DNA of 64,000 nucleotides from Leptodontidium sp. MPI-SDFR-AT-0119 (GCA_020726505.1 JAHLEZ010000016.1:744001-808000), one strand, 5' to 3'. Shown: positions 33,985-47,273, numbered from the stretch's first letter. The notes: generated from the letters alone by a model not told the origin. A program made the numbers and translations.

Positions 33985-35140
33985 GCCCGTAGTCGAATCT
34001 AAAGATAATAGTAGTATAATTCTGAACGAACCGTTTGATGTAATTCTAGGTATTGCTTTATAAAATGCTCCGAATGTTCTTGAGCTGCGCGTATATTTAC
34101 AACTATTAGTAATATGAGTTTGTCACGTAGGCTGTATTGATCGATCGTCACATAGGGGCAACACGGTCATTCTCAAAGGGCCCGAAGCCGCACCAGCGAC
34201 CTACGTAAGTATTTAATACAATTTTTATCCTCTAACACGAAGACTACAGTAGAGCATCACTTTAGTTTTGCATACTACTAGTCTGCCCCTAGGTTGCCTA
34301 AACACGGTATACTATCGCGCAGAGGACGTAGCAAAGATTACTAGTACCTTAATATCACATCACCTAGTTTAAGAAAATTAACTTTACTAGCTTTACGATA
34401 ATTAGTTTTATTATTATATTACTTGTCGGCCGACATCTTAAGCCGACCGTGTTAAAACTAAGTAGCAAATCACTAGCAATTGTGTGCGAGGATATTAACA
34501 TTAAATATATTACTCTTTAATATAACTTAAGAGCGTTTCTTTGTATTAATTAGGTTTATATGTCCACTAAACGTATTATTATTCATTTTGCCATTACTAG
34601 TCAATTTCGGGCGGCTCTTAAGGCTGCGATAAATAAAGTATCCGTAAAGATAAACGTGCCGCAACTAATCAATAACATATTTATAAAAAAGAACCGAAAA
34701 ATTATCACCAACGCATTCTTAAAAGGGGTAATACTTGCGCACGGTAATATTTTCTCGATCGATAAATACTCGAAGACGCAAATGTCTCTTATAATCGTCT
34801 AAAACATTAACCTTAGTATAAACATATATTTCACCAAGGGATTTAAACTAATAATCGCACTTTATATTATGAAATCCGATGACGAAGCTATCAAGCTAGT
34901 TAGCGACATAGAGTATAAGTTAACTAGCGCAATATTTACGAAAGATCTCCAAAGGGCCTTTAAGATCGCAAAGTCCATCGAATCAGAAGCCGTACATATT
35001 AACTTCATAACGATTCATGACGAACTAAATCTACCACATAGGGAAGCCAAGAGCAACGGGTTTTGGTGCTTTAATAGTCTACTAAGACTGCGAGAATAGG
35101 TTAGAACAAAGACGATTACCTAGAAGGACTAAGATACATT
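33985..35140 (+). pseudogene. Aldehyde dehydrogenase (salicylaldehyde/vanillin-type), RIP-damaged
   Basis: ALDH signatures occur in order on the plus strand: DVILGIA then a TAA then NAPNVL (family PWNAPN, so TGG became TAA), RGNTVILKGPEAAPATY, STKRIIIHFAITSQFRAALK, SDDEAIKLVSDIEYKLTSAIF, and VHINFITIHDELNLPH before GFWCF. The tail VRTKTIT ends in TAG where tryptophan is expected. Many lost glycines and prolines are single transitions from the family residue. The part with the catalytic cysteine is not readable. The gene lies wholly inside an AT-rich block, so it was probably part of a duplication that RIP recognised. Confidence 0.7.
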
Positions 35141-36282
35141 AGTAATTGCAGCAATATTTATAAGCGCTTTCTTTAGTAATGAGATAGAATTCACTTGGCT
35201 TTTTTATTGATTTCTAGTCTCTTGAAAGCCACTACCTATTAGAATGATTATTACTACAGTCTACACAAGACCGTTTATAAGGCACGTACAGGCCGTCGTT
35301 CAGGCATAAGTGTTAAAGAAGAGGTTAACTTGTTTATATATTTGATCTCTCAATCAGGTAACTCTCTCCCTTTCCGTAGCTCTATAGCTCTAACCTATAC
35401 TCTTATCCGATAACCTACAGGTAGGAAGAAGGCCTTGAGGCTGTCCTGTAATCGGTGCATTGACTAAAAATAAATGATTTAATAGCCCAGGTGGCTGCAT
35501 TATTGTACTACAGAACCGATTAATAGACTTAAGCTACGAGCGACTTAATATTAATACACTAGAATATAGTCTAAGTCCCCATTAGGCTGCGTTTCTTGGC
35601 AACCCACTAACCCATAAGTTGGGTTGGGGTTAGGTTTACGTGATTAGGTGGGTTGAGGTCGAGGTCAACCTAACCTATGGGTACTTATTAGGTACCTAAT
35701 AAAAAGTAGGTCTATTATATTAAATTTATTAAGCTCACTTAATTAAGAAATGTTAATAAGAAATTAATTTACTAATTTTTTTACTAATCGTTTTAGTATA
35801 ATTAATAATAAAGGAAATAAAATTTAATTTAATTATTATATTACTTCTAATAATAAAACGTCCTTAATGTGACTTATATATCTCGATTAGTAGCCCGGAT
35901 TATAGTTCTTTACTCTTTTATATTCCCTCTCTTTTTTGGCTTCTTAAGATACTTTACTTTAAACCTTTTTCTTTTATAAGTTTCTGATTTATCCTTTCTT
36001 AAAAGTGACTCTTTAAGACGAGTATCTTTTTAACGACGTGTATTAAGAAGATCTACGAATAATCGTTTTCGTACTTTTACTATATCTTTAATTACGTAAT
36101 CACTATAAAGTAATGATTCCGAAGGAGATCGAAAAGCACGGCGATAACGTGGAAGTTCTAATTAAAGGATTTTAATATTAATAATAAATAAAGAAGGTAA
36201 TTTAAGCGTATTATTTGTCGTACTTAATTCTAAGGTAGTATTTAGTAGTAAAGCTTATATAAATCTTCTTAACGGCTTAGGG
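35141..36282. other. AT-rich decayed DNA with a GGGTT/AACCC-rich patch
   Basis: No gene supported. At about 35601-35690 a less AT-rich patch has repeated GGGTTGGGGTTAGG-like and AACCTAACC-like motifs in opposing orientation. Such motifs occur near the ends of some fungal hAT elements, but I could not delimit one. Confidence 0.35.
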
Positions 36283-36575
36283 TGTTAGATTTGACTTTGG
36301 TAACTCGTGCCGATTCTACGCTAGAGAATAGCCGAAGAAGCCTCTACTGCTTACGCGGCCCGGAAATTACTCTCATATTCGATTACGTAGTCGAAGCTTC
36401 TAGAGAAGTCGATTACGTAGTCGTCGAAGCTTCTAAAGAAGTTAATATTATGTATATAACTACTGAAGAGCCCTTACGGCCCTTCTCTCAAGAAAGCAAG
36501 CAATTTACTTTGTCTTTAATCACGTGTTCGACTACTGCGCTTCCTCACTTCTGATTGGCCCACTTATTTCTCACA
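36283..36575. repeat. Solo LTR, copy 3 of the TGTTAGATTTGAC family
   Basis: 293 bp, beginning TGTTAGATTTGAC and ending TTTCTCACA. It is longer than copy 1 because a segment containing TCGATTACGTAGTCGAAGC is duplicated in tandem near 36378-36430. The flanks TAGGG and AGGAA do not match as a target duplication. Confidence 0.65.
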
Positions 36576-36980
36576 AGGAATCCTAAGGGTTTCTAGTAAA
36601 GTCAGCCATAACAACGAATATAATAGGTGTAGGGTAGTGATAATCTTATAAAGCGAAGGCATTCGCAGGATTTCTTAAAGTTGCGAAAATTTCAAATTAG
36701 GCGAGGATTCTAGTAATTCTATTAGTTCTCGGCGCGGAAAAACCCCTTCCAGCTAGTTACCCTAATATCCACTAGATAACCGCCTACTTTACTTTAGAAT
36801 TCTGGATACTTACCCGACTACTTCCTTGGGTAGACCCGGGACTACCCACGCCCAAGTCTGATAATACTTTCGTTTATTTTCTATGTAATTATTAAAATAT
36901 ATTCTATTCTAAAAATAGTAATATTAATCACTCATTGATCAGATTAATCAAGATCAATTAATCAAATTCTAATCAAATTC

Positions 36981-39265
36981 TAATAGTAGGTGTTAACTAC
37001 TATACTTTCGCTCTCCGCGAAAGTGGGAGAAAGCGAGTTGTCCCCGCTTGGTATCTTTCGCCTTACTAATTTTAGTGTAAACCCCACTAAATCTTTCCTC
37101 TTAATTAATGTACTTCTTAGACAAATACACGTTTACTTACAATTGATTTCCTTTAAACATTATTTCGCTTAATTAAGGATAGCTAGAATTACTCGATTTC
37201 TAGTTAGTATCATTAAGAGCGCTTTACTAGAGCTAAATAAGATTAATTTAGTTATCAAATGGCTTCAAGAGAACCCCGGTACATAACCTCATGAAGCTAT
37301 TATTATTTAGAAGATTTAAAGGCTAAATTCGTTATAAAAGAAGTGAAAAAGGATTAGTGATAAATAAGAGAAGTTATAAAGTGGTTAGATAATTTAGTAT
37401 AGCGGGCAAAATAAGATGTTGACTCCGGCGTAAGAAGGTACTTTGATCAAGTATTATACGAACTATATGACGAAGAAAGTAAGAGGAGTAATAAAAAGGT
37501 TACTTTTTAGTTATGTTATTTATTTGCGAGAGTAAGATTACTTAAAGAGACTTCCTTAGCGCTGGTTCTAAAGCTATTTATAATCGAATCTAAACTTTTA
37601 TACGATTATAACGAAACTGATCGCCTCTTATTAAGTTAATATATATGCGGAAAAGAACTTTCGGGAATAATTGTATAAAGAATATAAGTTCGTATTAGTA
37701 TTTTATAGTATAAAAGAGAAGAGAAATATAAGTGAATTTATAATATAAATAAGAAAAAAGTAAGAATTATTATACCAATAAGACAAGAAATCGTAGTTCT
37801 TGTCGAGATTAAGGAAGTGTATATTAGAATCTCTGAAAATCGTATATCTATTACGATTATTAAGGCTATTTATACTAATAAGACTACTATTTCAATAATA
37901 ATTATCGTTCTAGGTACGATAATTATAGTTAATTAGTTCTTTAAAGAGATAACTAAATTAGATAAACTTATGATCTTTGAATTTGGTTATATAAACGATG
38001 GAATTATGTTGGCTTAGTTAGTTTATTTTATTAAGTATACAAATTAAACACTAAAATCTAAGTAAGTAGTACTTTTTTAGATAAATAAGTTTACTAGAAG
38101 GCAACTTAATTTATCTTAAAAATAAAGACTTATAAGATATGGCTTATTAGATTTTTATCTTATTAAATACACTTACTTTAACTACTTAACGTAGGTTGCT
38201 TTTATACGTGGAAACAAAATTAATAATAATACTTATAGGACGCCATTCGATTGTTTAAGCTGGAGTATAACTTGTCACACTTTCTTAGAGATTTACTAAA
38301 GATTTAGAACGTTACTTTTACGGTTTCGACTGTTAAATATGCTTTCCGCGATTCTAGTATGTGGCTATCAAGCTTCAAACGAATCAAGCAAAAGGTTAAG
38401 GAGTATAGCCGAAAGACGAAGAAATATTTGGAGTCTCTTAAGTACGGCGAAGTTTTAACTAACTTTAATATTAAGTCCGATATAAACAGTACTAAAGAGG
38501 ACGATTAGACCTTACTTATATTTCCCTTAGAATTAATTAATCTAATAAAGCGTCGTATGCTTAAAACGTACGTAGAGTTAAGGTATGAAGAATTAGACGA
38601 GAAGATTATAGCCGCTGTCTCTTCTCTTACTCGACCTAATTTCTAATAGACTAAGTAAGTTAATGATTAAGCGTTATATCATGTAAGTCTTGAAGAGGCC
38701 GAAGTACTTTAGGCACATATAATATAAGTAAAAGTTTATAAAAAAAAAGTTTACTTCCCGTGTGAGTTTATAAAAAGGTGGCTCTTTACTCGCATTTATC
38801 GCTTTATAAAAGACTTAGGCTAAGGAGATAGAAATGCGAGAGAAAATATATAAAAGTGCTTGTGGAAAATTTCGGGCTTAGAATACGTTAAAACTTATTA
38901 GCAGCGATACAAATTGGATTATCTGACGACAGCAATATTAAAGATATAATACCGCTATCGTCGCCTTTAGGTAGATTAAATATAAAGAAAGAAATAGAAG
39001 AAGAAGTAGGAGATTAAGATATTAGAGACGGAATAGCCGTATACAAATCCCTAGCAAAATCTATAGCCTTAATTAACTTAATTTAAGGTCAGGACAATTT
39101 TGTACAATTCCACTAATTAGATAAATTAATATTAAAAAAATGTGCAAGAATTTAAGTAATCCTAACGTGTGTAGTTGTCCTTTTTACTATACAAATTTAG
39201 GTGCGAGCGGGGACAACTCGCTTTCTCCTACTTTCGCGGAGAGCGAAAGTGTGGTGGTTAATACC
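36981..39265 (+). mobile_element. Pogo/Fot1-like DNA transposon with long inverted termini, RIP-decayed
   Basis: The termini 36981-37048 and 39208-39272 are inverted copies with few mismatches. Each contains CTTTCGCTCTCCGCGAAAG followed by AGAAAGCGAGTTGTCCCCGCT. The similarity extends weakly outward into ATTTGATTAAT-rich DNA, so the exact edge is uncertain. Inside, plus-strand text reads WLQENPGT and NKMLTPA near 37250-37430 and AFRDSSMWLSSFKRIKQKVKEY near 38345-38410. These are the N-terminal HTH and C-terminal parts of a pogo/Fot1-type transposase, with many stops. It is a different family from 17242-19075 by terminus sequence. Confidence 0.65.
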
Positions 39266-39272
39266 CACTATT

Positions 39273-39731
39273 AATCAAATCTAATCAAATTAATCAATTA
39301 TTAATCGATTAACGTGATTAATTTTATTCACACTGGTTTTGAATAAAGATGGGAAGTATTATACGTACACTCTCAGCAAAGAGACCCGGCGCATAGTCCG
39401 CATCACACATCCACAAGATGAAATTAGTCTAAGTAATACTTCATCACCATTCTCAGATCATATGAACTAACTGCTATTTAGGAGAACAATTTGGAAGATT
39501 TTGGAGAACTGCTAAGGGCTTTCTGATCTGATAACCCTTAATCGAAGGTTCCTCTTGGGACAGATTCCCGAGACGCTACAGTTGAATTATATACATGTAT
39601 TGAGTATCTTGAATAAAAACATATAACTTTCTGCCGCGGCCAGCATTAGTCCATTACCAGTTACACACGCGGTCTTTCAGCCTTGGGACCCTTCAGGGCA
39701 TCCCATCTGAACCAGACTAACATTCTTGGGC
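39273..39731. other. Transition from repeat to gene island
   Basis: AT-rich, then GC-balanced. It probably holds the 3' UTR of the crotonase gene. Nothing else seen. Confidence 0.4.
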
Positions 39732-40664
39732 TTACGCAGGTGCGCCATATAACAATGGAAGGTTCTCCCCAAAGAAACGTTCTCCATCTCCGTCCACCGG
39801 CACTGATAACTTAGTTCGCGCTTGAACCTCTGGCTGGCGGAACAGCTTCAAGAAAGCCTCACTATCATTAAGAAGACTCTGAAGCGATGGCCTCGTGGCA
39901 ACATTGATAGCCTGCTTCCCAGCGCTGATTGCATCGAGCGGAAACAGTGCCAATCTCGATGTCAAACTTGCCACGTATCCGTTCATCTCGGCCGAATTAT
40001 CGAAAGCCTTGTTGATCCAACCAATCCTCTCGGCATCTTGAGCGTTTATGTCCTTGCCACTCAGCATATACTCCATCAGGAACCCGCGATTAACATTAGC
40101 AGTCATCCACTGAATTCCCCCTACTCCTGGGATGAATCCAATACCAACCTCTGGCTGGCCGAAGAAGGTATGGGTCTTGGTGGCGAAGCGCATGTCGAAT
40201 GCCATAAGAAATTCGTTTCCACTTCCACGGCAAACACCTTCGACGAGAGCGATCGTGGTTTGGGGAAGGTTGGTGAGGTTGTAGGAGAGCTCGATAGTTT
40301 GGTTGATTATTGTGGGATCTAGAGTTCAATGTTAGATACAAGACTTTGGTAAATATGGGCTGAACATACTATCCAAGCTGAAACCCAGATCAGCATGAGC
40401 TATGAAGTACTTTGGCACATCACTCTTGAACACCACCACTTTAGTTTCATTGTCGACTTGGAGCTTTGAGACTAGATCTGTCATATCATCGGCGGCTGCT
40501 TGGTTCCAGAGATTAATCGTGGTATTAGGGAAGTGGAAGGTCACTTCGAGGATTCCGGGTTTCTCTTGCGAAGTCAGCAGGGCTTTGTATTGAGGAAGCT
40601 CAAGCGCAGAGGTAAATGAGACGATTGTCGTCAAGACCAATTGAAGATGGATGGGGGAAAACAT
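39732..40664 (-). CDS. Secreted enoyl-CoA hydratase/isomerase-fold protein, paralogue A
   Basis: Two exons (40664-40370, 40318-39732) with a 51 bp intron (GTATGT...TCTAG) encode 293 residues. The start is the ATG at 40664; an in-frame TTG upstream is not used. An N-terminal hydrophobic segment (MFSPIHLQLVLTTIVSFTSA) looks like a signal peptide, unusual for a crotonase. The crotonase core is complete: KVVVFKSDVPKYFIAHADL, then RGSGNEF and GQPEVGIGFIPGVGG, which keep both glutamates that act as acid and base in enoyl-CoA hydratases, and ERIGWINKAF. The paralogue at 52103 shares gene structure and intron position. Substrate and location are unknown. Without CoA outside the cell, the signal peptide suggests an ER or vesicular site, or a non-CoA substrate. 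Confidence 0.85.
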
Positions 40665-43600
40665 GGTAGATCGTGGGATTGCCAAAGCTTGAAGATGATC
40701 CGTTGGTTAAATGAAGAAACGACATGTTCGAGAAACGACTTCAGCTATATACCTCACCTTGACTAGAATATTCTTTGCTTAGCACCATTGAGAAGCAATT
40801 TCCGTCTCCGTTAGATTAGCAATCGCATTTCGGGCGATGATGCATTATTGTTGTGACCGGGCTCGACCGAGGTTTTTAATTAAGTGACGTAGGGGTGTTA
40901 ATGAGAATTTAGTTACTGACTCGACGATATTCAGGGGTTTTCTGGGGCAAAGGGTCTCGGGTGAATGCCCGCCCCGATCAGTGGCTCAGCCAAGCAATAG
41001 GGATGTTTCGGTATGTCCCAAAACTAAGATTTGAAAATAGCTCAGCTTGATTCGGCTGCAAAGTGAAGAACTTAAGCTTGATACTACCATTTCCCGAGTT
41101 AAACCGTGGGCTTCTAAACGGTAGCTCAATCATCAGTGTTTAGTTGAGGACAGATAAACGTCAGTTCATTTTCAGTTTCTAGCAATTGAAATGAAGAAAT
41201 TTAGTAGGACTTACTTTAAGCTTAAGAGGGGGTATTTCCTAGATTTTGGTGCAAAGTGGTCCAAAACCTCTCTACAGTAGTTCGTAATTTAGAGGCATCT
41301 ACGGAAACCTGGTTTGGAGTCGAAGATATTTAATGTTTCTAAATAAGGGTCCTATTGCATGCATCTCCCATTGGGTTTGATCGGGAGAACCCAAAGCCGA
41401 CTAATCAGTAGGCCGTAAGAGGCTTAAGACACGAGTATGGAAGTATGATAGTAGTTCGTAGTAGGGGTAATAGTTGTCACTGCAGAGGGTGCTGCTCTAA
41501 CTTAAGTAGGGAATAATGCTCGGAATTTAGAAACCCTATTGGACAATTTCCTCTGTTATCGAAGAACTCTCTAGAAGTCTTGGCTACAACTATTCTCTCG
41601 ATTACCAAAGTACTGTATGGCCCGAAAGCTTATTTGCACTTGGCCTTGAACTTGGCGTTCTTGTGCTATAATTTTGCTTAGATTTCCACAGGAGTAAGAA
41701 GAAATATCCTACTCTTTGAGAAATAATATTAAAGGAGATGATTATTATCTTTAAGTTAAGCTACGGCGATTCTAAACGAAGTCTTTCTTGGTTATTATAC
41801 TTACTAAATAAAATTGCGTGAGATTGTATTAAGTTTATAACGTGGAGCCTTCTTATATACAAATTAAGATTAGAGAAAGTCAACGCAATATCTAACCTCA
41901 AGCGAAGAGTCTAATACTTGAGATGCTTACTTTAATAATATGGTATTATAATCTAGGATAGTAAGAGCTTATAGATTAAGTGCTTTGGCACAATTATAAG
42001 AGGGAACTTAGTCAAAAAGGCAAGTAAAATAAGTAAATATTACAAGTACGTTATTAAACATATATAAGCTTGTCCCTAATTATAATATAAATAAAGAGAT
42101 TAACGTGCACCAAACAATTAGTTTAAGATCGCTTAATTCTAAGACTTTAATATCGTAGACCCCTCTTTAATACTAGTAAGCTTTAAACTTTATTCCTAAA
42201 GCATCTTTTACTTATACTTATCCCTTGCTTTCTTATTAGAAACTTTCGGCTCGCTCTTATTTAAATAGATAGCCTTAGGATGTTTCCCTAGTTCCTTCTT
42301 ATCGAACGCCGTTCGCAGTAAGTCCTTATTAAACTTCTTTAGCGATCGCAGAGATTTATTAGGACTAATCTAAATTATAATACCTTAGAAAATGGTTGCG
42401 ATTTAAGATATGATTTTGAGAATTATAATACTATTCTTAGTGAGTTTAGTGCCTCTTATAAGCTTAAGATCGATAGCTAGGATAAAGATATTAAAGAGAT
42501 CAGGGTCGGCATTAAGTCGGCGTTAGAGCCTATACTTATATTTATTAGTATAATATACTATATGAATAAAGTTTTAGTTTATATAAATATAACGATTATA
42601 ATTTTGCTAGAATTATATCGTTTGGCCCTAGCTTTTAACTTATTATTAGTGAACTTAATACCCCGGGCCTAGGCGTTTACGTCCCCAAGAACCATTTAAT
42701 ACTTTTTTCCGCCCTAAGCTCTTATAGTTTTATTCACCTTATTATATAAATCATAAATAGTGCTTAAAATCATAATAATCCTCTTATGATTCTTATTTAT
42801 ACTCTAGAAGATTAATAGCATAAATAAGAAGTTTACTAAGTAATTCACTTCGAAGTGAGCCTTATATCTATCCTTCGTAAATGTCTGCGGTTTCATCGTT
42901 CCCCCATTAGCTTCCTAAAACGCAGTATTAAGAACCACTACTCGTAGGGGCTCTAATGTTTTATTTGCGACGCGGGAATTAATATTAACTACGACGCTGC
43001 GAATGCTTTATAAGCAAAAGAGGTGTGCAGGGAGTATTTCTAAGGTATAAGATACTAAAGCTGATTTTAAAATACTCTTAAGGTCGTTTATTATATAAGG
43101 ATTGCGCGCGAGGAAGAGACCTTAGTATTAACCACCGTAAGTGAATTTAATGAAGTTCGATATAAAAGCGCTTCTTAAGCTACCATCAGCGCTAATGATA
43201 AGGACGCTCCCTTTTAATCTAGGTATAATGACTATTATAATAAAAGGGAGTTCTAAGTAGGAACAAAAGACGATTAAGTAATAATATCGTAACTATTTAG
43301 AGCTAATAATTAATTTAGGAAATAGGGTTTTTATAATTATTTATCAACTAAAACTTAGGCCGTGAATCCTCGAGGCTCGTGTACATTACTTTCAGCCTTG
43401 GCCTAGGCTTTTACGCTATAGTAGCACGAACCCTTACTTCGTTAGCTCAGGGTACAAAGCACTTATCCCCGCACTATTTGTCCGAGGGATACCGAAAACA
43501 AATAGATTTTTGTTATAAGAATTTCCCCCAGACATCCAGTTAATAGCTGCGAGCCATACACACACACATTCTTGCCTAATATGCTAAAGGGCACGAATGC

Positions 43601-44067
43601 CTGCTACGCCGTGGAAATATACAACGATTCAATCACGCTGATAAACTGCGACCGGTTAAGAAATAGATTACTGATCATCTCCGCTAGCTTCGGTAAACTT
43701 AGTCACTACCCTTGGCTAGGTCGGAGCTTAACTTAACATATCCGAACATTTAGAATTTCCAAAATTCCCGAGAATTTCAATTTGATATCGATTCGTGTGC
43801 AAAATTGGGCCGCGGCCGGTATGAGCGGCGTGATTAATCAGGATGATACAAACCTTCGGCACTAGATCAGTATTTCATGATGTTGCTTCATTTCTAAGCA
43901 ACTTCATCACATGGGCGTGACCGCCAAGTGATGCCTTGGAAGATTCATCAGTTCTATAAATTATGCGAGAAGATTGTGCTCCTGGTAAAGATTTGTTCAT
44001 TTCATTTCGTCTATTAAGAGTATATTTCAAGAGACAATCAATCCACAAGCAATTCAATTCCTTCAAT
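40665..44067. other. Promoter region, then AT-rich decayed DNA
   Basis: 40665 to about 41600 is mildly GC-balanced with no coding signal. About 41640-43360 is AT-rich with no recognisable motifs on either strand, then mixed to 44067. The last ~100 bp are the NmrA-like gene promoter. Confidence 0.45.
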
Positions 44068-45415
44068 ATGGCTGAGAAAATCATCACTATCGTTGGAGTA
44101 ACCGGGAAACAGGTACAGTAATCTCTTATCTTAGTGGCTTCCTCCCTCATTCACCCTTAAAGTCAAACCAATCACGTCGAAAAATACTAGACTTCACTGA
44201 CCACATCAACCAGGGTGCCTCCGTTGCCGAAGTGTTTCTCAAGGAAGGAGGATGGCGCGTTCGCGGAATCACGCGTGACCCCAGCAAGCCATCCAGCACC
44301 ACTTGGGCAGACCAGGGGGTCGAACTCATTACTGCCGACCTAGAAGACGTCGCGTCATTGACCAAGGCCTTCGCTGGATCGACGATCATCTTCGGCGTTA
44401 CTGACTTCTGGGGGCAAATATCGAATCCGAAGCTACAGGCTAAAGCTCAAGAGTCAGGTCGTCCACTCAACGTCGAGGCCTACCACGGCGAAGTGCAGCT
44501 GGGGCGTAATATCGTCGACGCTGCTAGTGCGACTGTTGATACGCTGGACCGTTTCGTGCTGTCCACATTGTCACCTGCGAAGAAGTGGAGCAAGGGCAAG
44601 TATTCGAAGAACTACCACTTTGATGCCAAATGGACAGCCGTGGAGTATCTCAAAGAAACGTATCCCGAGCTCGCAAAGAAGACTTCGTATCTGCAAGTTG
44701 GTCTTTACATGACAAATTGGAAGAGCCCATTGATGCAACATAAGAAGGTAAGCGAGGCGATATACCTCACTAACAAGTGGCTCCCTCAAAGCAATCACTT
44801 ATCGCATCTACTCGCAAACTTATCCAATCCTCACAAGTCATTCAGATTGGTATTTAATCCGCTCAGCGCTAACTACTATGGCGTCTCTAGCAATCAGATG
44901 GCACCTACCTGCTCAGGTTGCCTATTGACGGCGATGCACTTGTTCCCATGGTCGAGGCTCGTCACGACACAGGTGAGTGTCTCGCTTCCAGCAACGCTCT
45001 AGAAGGTCCAAATAAGGCTGATTTCGAATACCTTAGGCAACTTCACCAAAGCCTTGGTACAGGTTTCCCCGGGTAAGAACTTGCTGGGTTTTGGGTCGAT
45101 GATGAGCTGGAACGAATGGGTCCATGTCTGGGGCCGCGTTCACGGCGTTGAGTGTCGCTTTGAGCGTCTCGATCGGAAGTTCGTTGAGGATACAGTTCCT
45201 GGCGGTGTTGGTGCAGAAATCGCGGATATGTTTGAGTACATATCGGACTTTGGCTACGATGGAGGGGATCCGAGTGTGGTTCATCCCTCGAGTGTTAGTT
45301 CCCCTTCATTCTTTCGGCCTGACATTACTAATTTTTGTCACAGCTTGGCGTAGAGGTTCCTGTCTTGACTGCCGAAGAGTATATCAAGACAGAGGATTGG
45401 TCGTCCATTCTTTAG
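44068..45415 (+). CDS. NmrA-like NAD(P)-binding protein
   Basis: Five exons (44068-44112, 44214-44747, 44891-44972, 45037-45293, 45344-45415) give 329 residues. The introns are 101, 143, 64 and 50 bp, all GT-AG, with branch-like GCTAAC near 44870. The protein starts MAEKIITIVGVTGKQGAS, where the GxTGxQG dinucleotide-binding loop spans the first intron. It continues through FGVTDFWG, NIVDAA and FVLSTLSP, and the late exons add DGTYLLRLPIDG, HDTGNFTKALVQ, FGYDGGDP and EDWSSIL. Domain order and length match fungal NmrA-like proteins (atypical SDR fold), which either sense NADP/redox state as regulators or reduce small metabolites. The long frame through 45002 runs into intron and is not the real C-terminus. 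Confidence 0.85.
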
Positions 45416-47273
45416 ATCCGGGGCTCGGTTTATGGTCCAGCAGGAGACCTTGGAGGCTCCATTCGCAGGCGGACAAAAGAAAAAGTAGATGTCAAGGATT
45501 CTCAAGTTGTCGATAACTCATATCCATGTGTCAAGTTGAAACGTGCAGGTCGATTGTTCAGCCCATGCTCCTTCACCAGCCAGCGTTATCTTCTACATAC
45601 ACCACACGCTCAGCTCAAGAAGTTTCTGCATCTTCTTTGCATGCTTGACAATAAAGTCACGAATATGAACCTTAATGAAGCAAAAGAATACAAATGCCGT
45701 AGATATGCCAAATCATCCACCCGTTCCGGGTCCGCGGCGTAACGCTGGTATTTGCAATCGACGCATTCATAAAACCTTGAGGGTACCGTGGACAAATAGA
45801 CGAGGAGACGATTCCACTCGTACCTGGTTTCCTAAAATTACACGACTTCGGATTATTTACTATTGGTAGCCAGCCATTTGACCATAGGGTTAATAAGATC
45901 AGCAATAAGTTGAGGGAATAATAATAAATGCCCTTTGTTAGCTTTATCATGTTAGGTAAAGATATTCTGTACTTGAAGTTCTTTTTTTTTAAAAAAAAAA
46001 AAGAATTAAGAATAGAATAGACATTATAATAGCTGCTTAGAAGCTTTGTCTATTACTAATAATAAATAACTCTAATAGCCTCTATAATGTAACCCGTATA
46101 CGTACTTCAAATAATGATAAAGATCTGGAAATCACAGAGTAGAAATGCTAAGAAAGCTTTTATTCTAATAACAATAAGTTATACCTTATATTAGAATACT
46201 TTCCGGCGAAGCTTAGAAAACGTCGTATTTGATGTCATCACTAATAAAATTGGGGTTGATGTGACAAGTGATCTTGATGATATGCAATCGGATGACGGGC
46301 AGTCAAGTTCGGATTCGGCGTTATCCGATTTGTCTCTCGAAGAGGCAGTCCAGAGATATCCTTCCCAGGCGGTTGAAAAGGTTGCCACAGCGCTTAGCTT
46401 GGTTGAAGAAAACTTCGAACGCGCTCTGAAATATCAACAATCACCTCGACGTATCGAGAAGCGACTGCAGCCGCAAGGGCTGAAGATCTAGTGGAAACAG
46501 ATGCTGATGTCTCGATCCCCGTGAACGTTACAAATTCGATTGACGTTAAGACCGTTGACAGATGCAAAGCATATGCAGCTCCTAATATTCCATGGCCACA
46601 GAACGGCTCTTCTCCGGTGTATAGAATCGAATATCATATGCGTTTAGGGTAGAGTTAGGACGCCGTCGTATAATCACCGTCTCTAAATAGTTTAGATCCC
46701 TAGCAATAAGTTGCATAGAACTCTTCGAAAGCCACTCCTTAAGACCGCTAAGAATGAATAGTGGCGTTGCATTTCCAGAAAATGGCGTCGATGTCATGGT
46801 ATCGAATATCGACTTGAACTGTTAGCAATGTGGGCAGAAACTTACAAGAGACAGTTGTTTCGCCATTATATCTGGACTACCCGTGATCGTAGACTATTAA
46901 CAACGTTGTTTCTATGAAAATTTGAAGAAGCTTTGTCGCTTTTGAGGTCGATGGCTTTCGAGATAGTGGGGTATGGCGGGGTACGAAGGGAGTTTATATC
47001 CTGATTAAGAAAAAATCCTCGGACAATTCTCGCCTGATGATGTGTACCGCGAAGGAAATTTCTCGGTATTGGCAAACTCTCTCCAAGATGGTGCCCTTGC
47101 TGTTGCAGATGACTTACACGGTTGTACCCCACCTATGAAACAGTTGAAGGATCGGGCTCCCGAAGTTGAATAAGCTTCACCTGCTAGGGTCACCTCTCAA
47201 GCAAAAAGTAAATAGATCTCATTCCTGTCCAGCGGGACGCCTAAACGCTATTTCTCCCCCAAAGCAGTCAAAT
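45416..47273. other. Intergenic, mostly AT-rich; possible unrecognised coding scrap
   Basis: The NmrA-like gene's 3' flank is followed by AT-rich DNA with a T/A palindrome near 45981-46001. A plus-strand stretch at about 47020-47172 stays open for 50 codons (FSPDDVYREGNFSVLANSLQ and onward) and ends TAA, but I do not recognise it. Another at 46261-46490 is serine/aspartate-rich. Neither is supported as a gene. Confidence 0.4.

Noticed and set aside
35600..35690. Telomere-like GGGTTAGG motifs
   Set aside because: They are irregular, few and in both orientations, not a tandem TTAGGG array; an interstitial telomere is not supported.
44232..45002. NmrA-like protein ending at 45002
   Set aside because: That frame reads through introns; splicing at 44748-44890 and 44973-45036 recovers the conserved C-terminus.
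45979..46004. T-run/A-run palindrome as a terminator
   Set aside because: A bacterial-style terminator has no meaning here; it is probably simple-sequence DNA.
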